DNA of 34,675 nt, taken from contig CAZCDS010000070.1 in the NCBI GenBank assembly GCA_964497585.1, forward strand, positions 1 through 34,675, in the 5' to 3' direction. The position numbers were made by a program, and so were the translations under genes. The notes beneath the pieces were generated by a model. That model had not been told where the DNA came from, ran no database searches, and saw only the letters and a list, made by a program, of their open reading frames with translations. The DNA is from CAZCDS01 sp964497585. GTDB taxonomy: Bacteria > Desulfobacterota > Desulfomonilia > Desulfomonilales > Desulfomonilaceae. Shown here in pieces: positions 16,511-24,178 of the stretch; the first letter of the stretch is position 1, and the number at the start of each line of letters is the position of its first letter.

Positions 16511-17551
16511 ATGGATCGTCTCGAAGATCGCTCCGAAGCTATCCTGAGGACCATTGTTGCCGAATATGTGTTCAGCGGCGAACCGGTCGGTTCCCGGACG
16601 ATAGCCAAACGCGAAGAGATTGGTCTTTCCGCGGCCTCGATCCGCAACATCATGGGCGATTTGACCGAATCGGGTTACATCACCCAGCCGCACGTGAGCG
16701 CGGGCAGAGTCCCGACTGATAGAGGTTACCGCTATTACGTCGATAATCTCCTCGCCCGCGATCGGCTGAACGCGGGAGAGGAACGATCGACCATTGAGTC
16801 CCTGATAACTGGAGGCGACATCCGTGATGTTCTCCGGCAATCATCCGCGGTACTGGCCGGATTGTCGAGACAGGCCGTCGTCAGCGCATCCGTAGCGGAA
16901 GAGCAGACTTTCAAGAAGATTGAGTTCATAAAGGTCGCGGACGATCGTATCCTCGTGGTACTCGTTTCGACCAGCGGCTTCGTTCAGAACAAAATGATCT
17001 ACGACGAAGACGCGCTTGATCAGGAAACGCTTGAGCGCTACAGCCGCATGCTCAATGATATCCTCAAGGATCTGGACCTTCGGCAGGCTAGAGAGCGTAT
17101 CGAGCAAGAACTTGCACGGGATAGAACCGCGGTCGACGCGATGCTTACCAAGGCCCTCCGATTGGGGCACATTATCCTGTCCCAGGAGGCAGAGCGGGAA
17201 GTCTTCATCGAAGGCCAGACCAATATCCTCGATGAACCGGAATTCTCCAGTATCGAAAGGCTCAAGGCGCTCCTGATCACCTTCGAGGAGAAGAGTAAGC
17301 TCCTCAAGATCCTGGACAAGACCCTCGACGCGGAAGGGCTGCAGATTTTTATCGGCTCGGAACACGGCCTCGGAGCGATAGAAATCTGCGCCATCGTCGC
17401 TTACCCCATCCGGACCGAAGGCTCGGTGCTCGGCAGCATCAGCGTCATCGGTCCCAAGAGAATGGACTACCCCAAAGTCGTCTCGCTTGTGGACACCACT
17501 GGAAAAGTGGTCACCCATCTTATGCGCAACATCGTCGAGACGTCTATTTAA
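16511..17551 (+). CDS. hrcA: Heat-inducible transcription repressor HrcA
   Basis: This 346-aa protein represses class I heat-shock genes by binding CIRCE inverted repeats, with GroEL assisting its folding. The N-terminal winged helix is clear (GSRTIAKREEIGLSAASIRNIM, then GYITQPHVSAGRVPTDRGYR). A GAF-like central domain follows, and the C-terminal region has the conserved IFIGSEHGL and GSVLGSISVIGPKRMDY. The ATG is preceded by a strong GGGGGAAGG. grpE, dnaK and dnaJ, which usually follow, are missing here, and I see no CIRCE repeat in the 282 bases upstream. Confidence 0.97.
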   Translation: MDRLEDRSEAILRTIVAEYVFSGEPVGSRTIAKREEIGLSAASIRNIMGDLTESGYITQPHVSAGRVPTDRGYRYYVDNLLARDRLNAGEERSTIESLITGGDIRDVLRQSSAVLAGLSRQAVVSASVAEEQTFKKIEFIKVADDRILVVLVSTSGFVQNKMIYDEDALDQETLERYSRMLNDILKDLDLRQARERIEQELARDRTAVDAMLTKALRLGHIILSQEAEREVFIEGQTNILDEPEFSSIERLKALLITFEEKSKLLKILDKTLDAEGLQIFIGSEHGLGAIEICAIVAYPIRTEGSVLGSISVIGPKRMDYPKVVSLVDTTGKVVTHLMRNIVETSI

Positions 17552-17685
17552 GCCCTTTTCCCCTGCAGCCAACCTGTTCGGATCGCCCGTCCCTCACAGC
17601 GTCGTAAAGCGTAATCCTTCACCGCCCAATAGGAGAATTTTCCTGATATGCCGCTGGCTCAGGTCTCTTAAAACCATGAGATGGG

Positions 17686-17716
17686 TTGACAGGCAGGATA
17701 GAAGCTATAGTACAAT
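17686..17716 (+). promoter_or_regulatory. Possible promoter of the tRNA-Leu gene
   Basis: A consensus -35 box TTGACA is at 17686-17691. The best -10 candidates are TACAAT (17711-17716, 19-base spacer) and TATAGT (17706-17711, 14-base spacer). Neither spacing is ideal, but the site sits 33 bases before the tRNA in an otherwise AT-rich stretch, which fits a stable-RNA promoter. Confidence 0.5.
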
Positions 17717-17748
17717 AAATAAGAATTGACGGGTTCGATGCCGTTCGC

Positions 17749-17834
17749 GCGAGAGTGGCGGAATCTGGCAGACGCTCCGGATTTAGGATCCGGCGGGGCA
17801 ACCCATGGGGGTTCGAGTCCCCCCTCTCGCACCA
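17749..17834 (+). tRNA. tRNA-Leu (anticodon UAG)
   Basis: This is an 86-base class II tRNA with encoded CCA. The acceptor stem is GCGAGAG (17749-17755) with CTCTCGC (17824-17830), then ACCA. The anticodon stem CCGGA/TCCGG encloses TTTAGGA, with the anticodon TAG at 17784-17786, reading CUN leucine codons. The long variable arm (CGGGGCAACCCATG region) is typical of tRNA-Leu, and the T arm GGGGG-TTCGAGT-CCCCC is perfect. Confidence 0.97.
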
Positions 17835-17868
17835 ATTCTCGAGGGTACGGGGTCGAAAGGAGAGACCC

Positions 17869-18174
17869 ATGAAGAAAGCCCTTATTCTGACGGCAGTGAT
17901 CCTGGCCTTTGTGGTTGTGATGTTGTGCCCGACCGTAAGCCCAGCGCAATTGTATCGGACCGCGCCTCGCTATTACGGTCCCCCGTTACGCGCGGACATT
18001 CCCCGCGTACCGCGAATTTCGAGCTGGATAACTCCGTGGAACTTCTACGTTGCTCCCAGTCCGGAACTGATCCGAAAGTGGGAAGATTACAGACGCTGGC
18101 TCGATTTTGAGCAAACGATCAGGAGCCCGCTCAATCCTGAGAATTCGATCCAATATATGCTGAGGACATTTTGA
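17869..18174 (+). CDS. Small exported protein of unknown function
   Basis: This 101-aa protein starts 34 bases after the tRNA-Leu at ATG 17869, with AAAGGAGAG upstream. Residues 1-26 look like a Sec signal peptide: MKKA, a hydrophobic core AVILAFVVVMLC, and likely cleavage after SPA. The core has a Cys at 20, but the following residues do not make a lipobox. The mature part is rich in Pro, Tyr, Trp and Arg. I recognise no family. It may be a periplasmic protein. Confidence 0.65.
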   Translation: MKKALILTAVILAFVVVMLCPTVSPAQLYRTAPRYYGPPLRADIPRVPRISSWITPWNFYVAPSPELIRKWEDYRRWLDFEQTIRSPLNPENSIQYMLRTF

Positions 18175-18329
18175 GCCCTGCCCCAAGCCGGAACGGAAGA
18201 ATCGGCCGGCAGCGGTTGGTGTCGCGTGCCGTTCTTGTTGAAGAGCAGGGGGAGACGAGGAGTGACATGTGAAGCGCGGCCGCGGATCCCGCGCTGGTGC
18301 ACGTGGCACGCCCGCACCAGAGGAGATGC

Positions 18330-18542
18330 ATGAGAGCGGTAGCCTTGGATTGCCTTATCATCGGTTTGACCGTCGGCTTCATGACGGTTCTTGCTGTTGC
18401 GCTCAGGCCTCCGGTGCTGTTTCTGGGCTCGGCAGGGGTGACGGTTTTACTCAGTGTCACGCTGCTGAGAAAACTCCACGAAGACGAGCGAGCGGAAGAG
18501 GGTGCGTATGACTTTTTCGATCCGGACCTCCCCTCTGCGTGA
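18330..18542 (+). CDS. Small two-helix membrane protein of unknown function
   Basis: This 70-aa protein starts at ATG 18330 behind GAGGAG. It has two hydrophobic stretches, LDCLIIGLTVGFMTVLAVAL and PVLFLGSAGVTVLLSVTLL, then a charged cytoplasmic tail (RKLHEDERAEEG) ending in an acidic DFFDPDLPS. No family is recognised. It lies between the small exported protein and the ComM-like gene on the same strand, with 155 and 243 bases on each side, so cotranscription is not evident. Confidence 0.55.
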   Translation: MRAVALDCLIIGLTVGFMTVLAVALRPPVLFLGSAGVTVLLSVTLLRKLHEDERAEEGAYDFFDPDLPSA

Positions 18543-18785
18543 ATTGTGGCGGGGCGAGCAGGCTCCCGGACCTATCGGGTATTTTTCCCGCAAAAATCCT
18601 TCTGAAAATACCGGTTAGATACTATTATTGAGCGAAGCCCACGGTCGGGGCGCGCAATTCTTGCCAATGGAAGCGCATATCCTGTGCTTTCCGCGACCTG
18701 ATTTGGATCTCATCGAGTGGTGGTTCCTCTCTCGATCCGGTGCTGCGATCACCGCCCGATGAGCAATTGCTCCCGAGGTTCACCG

Positions 18786-20315
18786 GTGCTTGCCCGAGTC
18801 CATTCCGGTTCGCTGATCGGCATCGACGCCTACCCTGTGGAGGTGGAAGTGGACGTCTACCCGGGACTTCCTTCCATCACCGTCGTAGGGTTGCCTGATA
18901 GTGCAGTGAAAGAGAGCACCGCTCGGGTCAAGTCCGCGATTATCAACAGCGGATATCCTTTCCCCGCGCGCAGGATCACCGTCAATCTCGCTCCCGCAGG
19001 ACTCAAGAAGGAAGGCGCGGGTTTCGATCTTCCCATTGCGCTCGGGATACTTGGTGCTCTGGGCCTTCTCGCTACCGAAAGACTCGAAGACTACATGGCG
19101 GTGGGCGAGGTCTCCCTGGACGGCACCGTGAAGTCGGTCAAGGGCGCGTTGTCACTCGCCCTGGCGGCGAAGGAACGGGGGTTCCGGGGGCTCATCGTGC
19201 CCGAGCAGAATGCGGAGGAGGCCGCTGTGGTCGATGGGATTGAGATCCTCGGTGTCCCAAGCCTCCTGACAACAACGGGTTTTCTCATGGATCGAATCCC
19301 GTTGGAGCCCACATCTGGCATGCGCGAGCGGCCGATCGATCGATTTGGTGACTATCCCGTCGACTTCACTGAGATAAGAGGCCAGGAATACGCCAAGAGA
19401 GCAGTCGAAGTTGCGGCTGCCGGCGGACACAATGTGCTCATGATCGGCCCGCCGGGTTCGGGAAAGACCATGATCTCGCAGCGGATGCCCACCATTCTCC
19501 CGGAGCCGGTTTTCGAAGAAGCTCTCGAGACCACAAAGATCTATTCGTCCGTGGGTCTCATTGGAGCCAACGGATCGCTCATGATTACCCGTCCGTTCCG
19601 TTCACCGCACCACACGGTATCCGACGCGGGGCTCATCGGTGGCGGAGTGATCCCCAAACCGGGCGAGGTTTCCCTTGCCCATAACGGCGTCCTCTTCCTC
19701 GACGAGCTTCCCGAATTCCGCAAGAATGTACTGGAAGTGCTCCGCCAGCCGCTGGAAGACGGCAGGGTGACCATCGCCCGTGCCCAGATGGCAGTAACCT
19801 TTCCCGCGCGTTTCATGCTTGTGGCCGCCATGAACCCCTGTCCCTGCGGGTACCGGGGAGACCCCAAACGGGAGTGTAAATGCTCGGAACAAGCGATACT
19901 CCGTTACTGGGGCAAGATCTCCGGACCGCTCATGGACCGGATAGACATCCACATCGAAGTCCCCTCCGTGGAGTGGCGTGAGATGACCGGCCGCGCCTCC
20001 GGTGAGCCCTCAGCCACCATCAGGGAACGGGTCAACAAAGCTCGCGAAATCCAACTGGAGCGATTGAGGCGAAGCAGGATCTACTGCAACGCGCAGATGG
20101 GGAACAAACATCTGGAAAAATTCTGCGAGATCGACGAAGAATCCATGAGCGTCCTTGAGCGAGCCGTGGACCTGCTCGGCCTCTCAGCCCGAGCGTACCA
20201 TCGTATCCTCAAGATCTCCCGAACCATCGCGGATCTCGAGGCCGCGTCCGATATCACCGCGGCCCACGTTTCGGAAGCAATTCAATACCGGACCCTGGAT
20301 CGAAGACTGGGCTGA
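18786..20315 (+). CDS. comM: YifB/ComM-family Mg-chelatase-like AAA+ ATPase
   Basis: This protein of about 509 aa belongs to the ComM/YifB family, hexameric helicases that extend branch migration of incoming DNA in natural transformation and recombination. The N-terminal Lon-like fold has ARVHSGSLIGIDAYPVEVEV. The Walker A motif GPPGSGKTM is near 220, and Walker B is in GVLFLDELPEF. A cysteine group, MNPCPCGYRGDPKRECKC, is also typical, and the C-terminus has LSARAYHRILKISRTIADLE. I prefer GTG 18786 (GAGG 7 bases upstream; family proteins start LARVHS). In-frame starts at 18759 and 18717 would add 9 or 23 residues. Confidence 0.94.
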   Translation: MLARVHSGSLIGIDAYPVEVEVDVYPGLPSITVVGLPDSAVKESTARVKSAIINSGYPFPARRITVNLAPAGLKKEGAGFDLPIALGILGALGLLATERLEDYMAVGEVSLDGTVKSVKGALSLALAAKERGFRGLIVPEQNAEEAAVVDGIEILGVPSLLTTTGFLMDRIPLEPTSGMRERPIDRFGDYPVDFTEIRGQEYAKRAVEVAAAGGHNVLMIGPPGSGKTMISQRMPTILPEPVFEEALETTKIYSSVGLIGANGSLMITRPFRSPHHTVSDAGLIGGGVIPKPGEVSLAHNGVLFLDELPEFRKNVLEVLRQPLEDGRVTIARAQMAVTFPARFMLVAAMNPCPCGYRGDPKRECKCSEQAILRYWGKISGPLMDRIDIHIEVPSVEWREMTGRASGEPSATIRERVNKAREIQLERLRRSRIYCNAQMGNKHLEKFCEIDEESMSVLERAVDLLGLSARAYHRILKISRTIADLEAASDITAAHVSEAIQYRTLDRRLG

Positions 20316-20435
20316 CGCTACGGTGCCCCTCGATGTGATGAAAATGGAGATTGGCAGAAGTAATATTCGCCGTACACAGGAAACGCCTTCGAGATAAACC
20401 GCCCATGGGTCAACAGCGCCTGCCGTCCATCGCCA

Positions 20436-21539
20436 TCAATCCACCGAATACCCATAATCATCAAAAGTCTTGCGCCAACGGCGGCTCACCTTGTCGCGGG
20501 TTGCTTGATCAATGTCGTACGCACTCTTTTTGTATCCTTTGATTGATTCCAAATAGACGGCCACCCGTTCCCAATAGCGATGGAAGCCGGGTAATGCAAG
20601 ATCATGGTAAAGCTGTTCCAGGCAATCCTTGGGCGCCCTTATCAGGTCTTCGTACTTCAACTCGTGCAGAGCACCCGGAGGAATCAGGTCTCTGTCCCGT
20701 TCGTACAAAGAAAAGAGTTCCGTATACCAGGACAAGATAATCTCGTCGACGGTCTCGGGATCCGGTATCTGCAGATGAACTCGGGCCAAGGTTCCCATCC
20801 ACAGCTTCCTGTTGGACATGTAGACTTCATAGGGATTCCTGACAATGTGGACGAATTGTGCTCCGGGAAACAGCTCCAGAAGCGTTTTTACACGGCAGGT
20901 GTGGGGAGGCGACTTGAGCAGTATGCGTTTGTCATCCTTCCAAAAGATGAGGCTTTTCAAAAAGTAAATCAGAGATTGCTTCCATTCTTCGCGGAGCTCA
21001 TCAGATAAGGTCTGGGGGTCCAATGCGGAATACCCGTTGTCTCCCGTAACGGGAAAAAGGAAACGCATATAGGGCGACACCGTGGAAAGAGCAGCCAAAG
21101 CGAATTCGTCCTCCCATGGATTCCCTGCGCTCAGGGCCATATCGTCCATGGGCCTCTTTTCAGGTGCAATACGATCGAAAACCTTCGATCCCATTCGCTG
21201 AGAATAATGGAAGTGACGAGGAAACATGCATTGATACGTGGTAGGGGAGACGAAGTTCTCGTCGTAGCCCAGTAAACTATGCAAGTGGGAGGTGCCGCTG
21301 CGCCAGTGACCGATAACAAACAACGGAGGCATGTCGATCTGCTCGGCCTCGATGCTGTCCCTGTTTTCAAAAGGTTCCAAAGCCGAGTTCAAAGCGCCGA
21401 AGGCAATCAACATGGCAAGTCGGCCCATACAACGAATATCCACCCGAAAACGGTTCCGGTGCAAGGCCCGGATGAGTGTGCCAAGTTTCATACCTGTTAT
21501 TGCAGGCAAGGCCGGTCCCTGCCCTTTCCCTTTTGCCAT
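20436..21539 (-). CDS. Sulfotransferase family protein
   Basis: This 367-aa protein is a PAPS-dependent sulfotransferase. The 5'-phosphosulfate loop is FVIGHWRSGTSHLHSLL (74-90), and the 3'-phosphate site is HIVRNPYEVYMSNRKLW near 235, with conserved Arg and Ser. Both key motifs are intact. The N-terminus has a basic and hydrophobic stretch but no clear signal peptide. It transfers sulfate to an unknown hydroxyl or amine acceptor, perhaps a lipid, glycan or small metabolite. It is convergent with the ComM-like gene, and no sulfate-activation genes are nearby. Confidence 0.9.
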   Translation of the reverse strand: MAKGKGQGPALPAITGMKLGTLIRALHRNRFRVDIRCMGRLAMLIAFGALNSALEPFENRDSIEAEQIDMPPLFVIGHWRSGTSHLHSLLGYDENFVSPTTYQCMFPRHFHYSQRMGSKVFDRIAPEKRPMDDMALSAGNPWEDEFALAALSTVSPYMRFLFPVTGDNGYSALDPQTLSDELREEWKQSLIYFLKSLIFWKDDKRILLKSPPHTCRVKTLLELFPGAQFVHIVRNPYEVYMSNRKLWMGTLARVHLQIPDPETVDEIILSWYTELFSLYERDRDLIPPGALHELKYEDLIRAPKDCLEQLYHDLALPGFHRYWERVAVYLESIKGYKKSAYDIDQATRDKVSRRWRKTFDDYGYSVD

Positions 21540-22072
21540 TCAGCTCCGTCTCCTTCTTTCACCGATCCGGATATCCAAGCTCATTCTCTCTGCAGCGCAA
21601 GACGTCTTGAGAGGCCCGAGGAATGAGGCTGATCTTCCTCGTATCAGGAGCCGAGGAGCTCGGATCCTCCTCAAAAAGCCCCTACTCGGCCGTTGTTCAA
21701 CATCGTCTCAGTCGGGAACCGTATTCACTCCCTGCGCTGAGATGATGCAGAGATTCTATCAGATCGTGTGCTGAGAAACTATGACTTGTTGCCGGTTAGC
21801 GTGAGAAGCTCTGGACGTTGGTATCGTGCGTCACATAACATTCGATCCCTTTTTCTGTTCAGCAAGGCATTGAAATGGAGAACCGTATCACCGCACTATG
21901 GACGATATTTCCTTATGGGCAATTTGCCAAAAAGACATGGACTCCGTCCTGCCGGCTGACGCGGGACATCCTTCGGGCTTCTACGCATCTCCGGCAATGT
22001 CTTCGCACAGCGTAGTCCATCAGAGCATGTGGCTTGGTTCGATCTGCCCATAGGATGAATTTCGGGACTTCG
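21540..22072 (+). other. 533-base gap without a supported gene
   Basis: Between the sulfotransferase start and the radical SAM stop (both minus strand) I see no convincing coding frame, RNA or repeat. Short open frames here, such as one at 21768-21959 on the plus strand, lack a good ribosome binding site or any recognisable sequence. The promoter for the sulfotransferase should lie here, but no clear box pair stands out. Confidence 0.5.
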
Positions 22073-23608
22073 TCAACTGACCTGCCGGGTTTGCCGAGAC
22101 GGGACAAACCGTCTTTGCTCTGCCAACCGCCGCGTAATCGCCTCTTCAAGATCACGGGGCCGAGTGATCCACCGAAGGCCGGTCTTCAGCAGAATCTGAT
22201 TCGCGCCCCAGAGATGCCGCCAGAAGGGCTTGGGTATCCTGACGAGATCGGCGAGCCAGGATACGATATTGGAAACCACCAACTGTCTCTCGTCAAATCC
22301 CAGCATCACTTCGGGAGCTTTGGATGCTTCGTCCGTCAATTGTTTGAGTGCGAGTCCCAGGTCAAGCTCGTCCGAAAGGTACCACAACTGCTGCAGAGGG
22401 TAGGAATCCGGCGTCACAAATCCATCGTCGACGGCTATTTCCCAGAGCCTTGTTCCCGGGTAAATTCTCACTCCGAGGTAGAAATTGGCTATATTGTACG
22501 GTGGCCTTGTCTTTCGATAGAGGTATTTCCGTGCGAACTGTAGGGTCTCCTCCAGTGTCTGATTGGTCTCGCCCGGTCCCCCTATCAGGAAATACCACAT
22601 CACGGTAAATCGCGTCTTTTCTATTGCTTCTACGCTTCGAACGAGATCTTCGACTTCAAAACCTTTGCCGTAGTTCTTAATCATCGTCTCTGAGGCCGAC
22701 TCAGGTGTCATCATATAGGAAGCGAATCCCGCCTTCCACATGAGGTCCAACAATGCCCTGTCCAGATTCCGTGGGGTTACTCCCATGGCAGTGAAACGCG
22801 CCTTCCAGGGACGTCGGACAATCTCTTCCAGGATTTCGACGCAGTGATCCAATGGTTCATTGAAGACGGAATCAACGAATTCAAAGATCGTGCCTTTGTA
22901 CAGGTGAATGGCCTCCTCAATCTCGTCCACTACCTCCACGGGGGATCGCAACCGATATCTGCGGCCTTCCAGCAGGCTGCCGTAGGTACAGTATATGCAC
23001 CGCTGATTGCATCCCCGCTTCGTCTGAATATTGTAGCTGCCCCCCATCTTTTCGTAACGTTTCATGTCCACCCACGAACCAAGCTTGGCATTGCCGCTCG
23101 GGAAGTCTTCCAACTGGGGTGGACAGAGATAAAACCTCGTGTCGCGCATCACTCCCACGCCGGGAATATCGGCAGGATGTTCATCGCGTTCCAGAGCGCT
23201 GAGCAACTCCACGAACGGTATCTCTCCATCCGAGACAATGATGAAATCCGCCTCCAAATGAGACAGCATGTGCTCCGGGCACAGGCTCGCGCCTGACCCT
23301 CCGATAACAATGGGAACGGCGGTAAGCGCTCTCACCCGTTGAACAATCTCCTTAACCTCTTCCAAATAGGAGACCGGATTGAGCAAGTTGACGTTGTCAA
23401 TGTTCCGGACGGAAATCCCTACCACCTCGGGCGAGAATCCTCTTATGTCCTCCTTCAGTGCCACTCCAATGTTCTTCTCAAAGCACAGGTCCCTCACCTT
23501 AACGTCATGCCCTGCGGTCTGGGCGGCACTCGCCACGTAACAAAGTCCCACTGGCGGCGCGGCCAGAATGTCGTCTTTGAGATTGCTGTTAATCAATAAG
23601 ACCCGCAT
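22073..23608 (-). CDS. B12-binding-domain radical SAM protein
   Basis: This 511-aa protein joins an N-terminal Rossmann-like B12-binding domain (MRVLLINSN, PPVGLCYVASAAQTAGHDV) to a radical SAM barrel and a helical C-terminal region. The [4Fe-4S] motif is C200-x3-C204-x2-C207 in KRGCNQRCIYCTYG, and WYFLIGGPGET is a typical barrel strand. The B12 lower-ligand motif DxHxxG is not seen, as in many members. The family carries out methylations, ring changes and hopanoid or bacteriochlorophyll modifications, and the substrate is unknown here. It could act on the same product as the neighbouring sulfotransferase, but the 533-base gap makes this speculative. Confidence 0.88.
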   Translation of the reverse strand: MRVLLINSNLKDDILAAPPVGLCYVASAAQTAGHDVKVRDLCFEKNIGVALKEDIRGFSPEVVGISVRNIDNVNLLNPVSYLEEVKEIVQRVRALTAVPIVIGGSGASLCPEHMLSHLEADFIIVSDGEIPFVELLSALERDEHPADIPGVGVMRDTRFYLCPPQLEDFPSGNAKLGSWVDMKRYEKMGGSYNIQTKRGCNQRCIYCTYGSLLEGRRYRLRSPVEVVDEIEEAIHLYKGTIFEFVDSVFNEPLDHCVEILEEIVRRPWKARFTAMGVTPRNLDRALLDLMWKAGFASYMMTPESASETMIKNYGKGFEVEDLVRSVEAIEKTRFTVMWYFLIGGPGETNQTLEETLQFARKYLYRKTRPPYNIANFYLGVRIYPGTRLWEIAVDDGFVTPDSYPLQQLWYLSDELDLGLALKQLTDEASKAPEVMLGFDERQLVVSNIVSWLADLVRIPKPFWRHLWGANQILLKTGLRWITRPRDLEEAITRRLAEQRRFVPSRQTRQVS

Positions 23609-24178
23609 GGCGGCCTCTCTTGCCTTCTGAATATTCCCGTAAAGCTCAAATCATCACGCGCGGCTCGCTCTCGCACAGGAAGCGCAGATCGTCGGAAAAT
23701 TCCATGCTCTCATCATGTGGGCCCGCGCGGTCGAGATCGGGAGACCCGGTCCGATGCCTTTGCGCTCCAGGAAGCCTTCCCTCGTGGGATCTTCAATGCC
23801 TTGGGTTTGTCAATTCACGTAACCGCTTCAAAGCTCTCCAAAGATATCAATATCTTATCCATGCTCCTGGGTCAAGCCTTTTGTCAGGGTGGGGTGTGGG
23901 CAGGAGTGGACTGTGTGTTGGCGCGTTGTCCGGATGCAGGGTGATGAACTCTGCGTGGGGTGGATGTCCATGCCCGCGATTCCCCATTTTTTTTGCGGCT
24001 GTCAGGCTAAAGTCGCAACCCGAGCAAGGCTCCCATGTTATCCGTTTGAAAGTTCATCGAGGAATCGGTCGCCTGCTGACCGGATCGATGTTGCGGACAT
24101 TTTCCCTCGGCCGAGGCACCCCCCTGAGATCACCTAAGGGGAGGCAACTCTCATGGATACGCCCGGTGAACGGCTCCG
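23609..24178 (+). other. 570-base gap without a supported gene
   Basis: This stretch between the AsmA-like gene's end and the radical SAM start holds no convincing gene. A 190-codon plus-strand open frame (23620-24192) has a Ser/Arg/Gly/Cys-rich, low-complexity composition and no recognisable domain, so I do not call it. No tRNA, terminator or repeat was seen. Confidence 0.5.
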
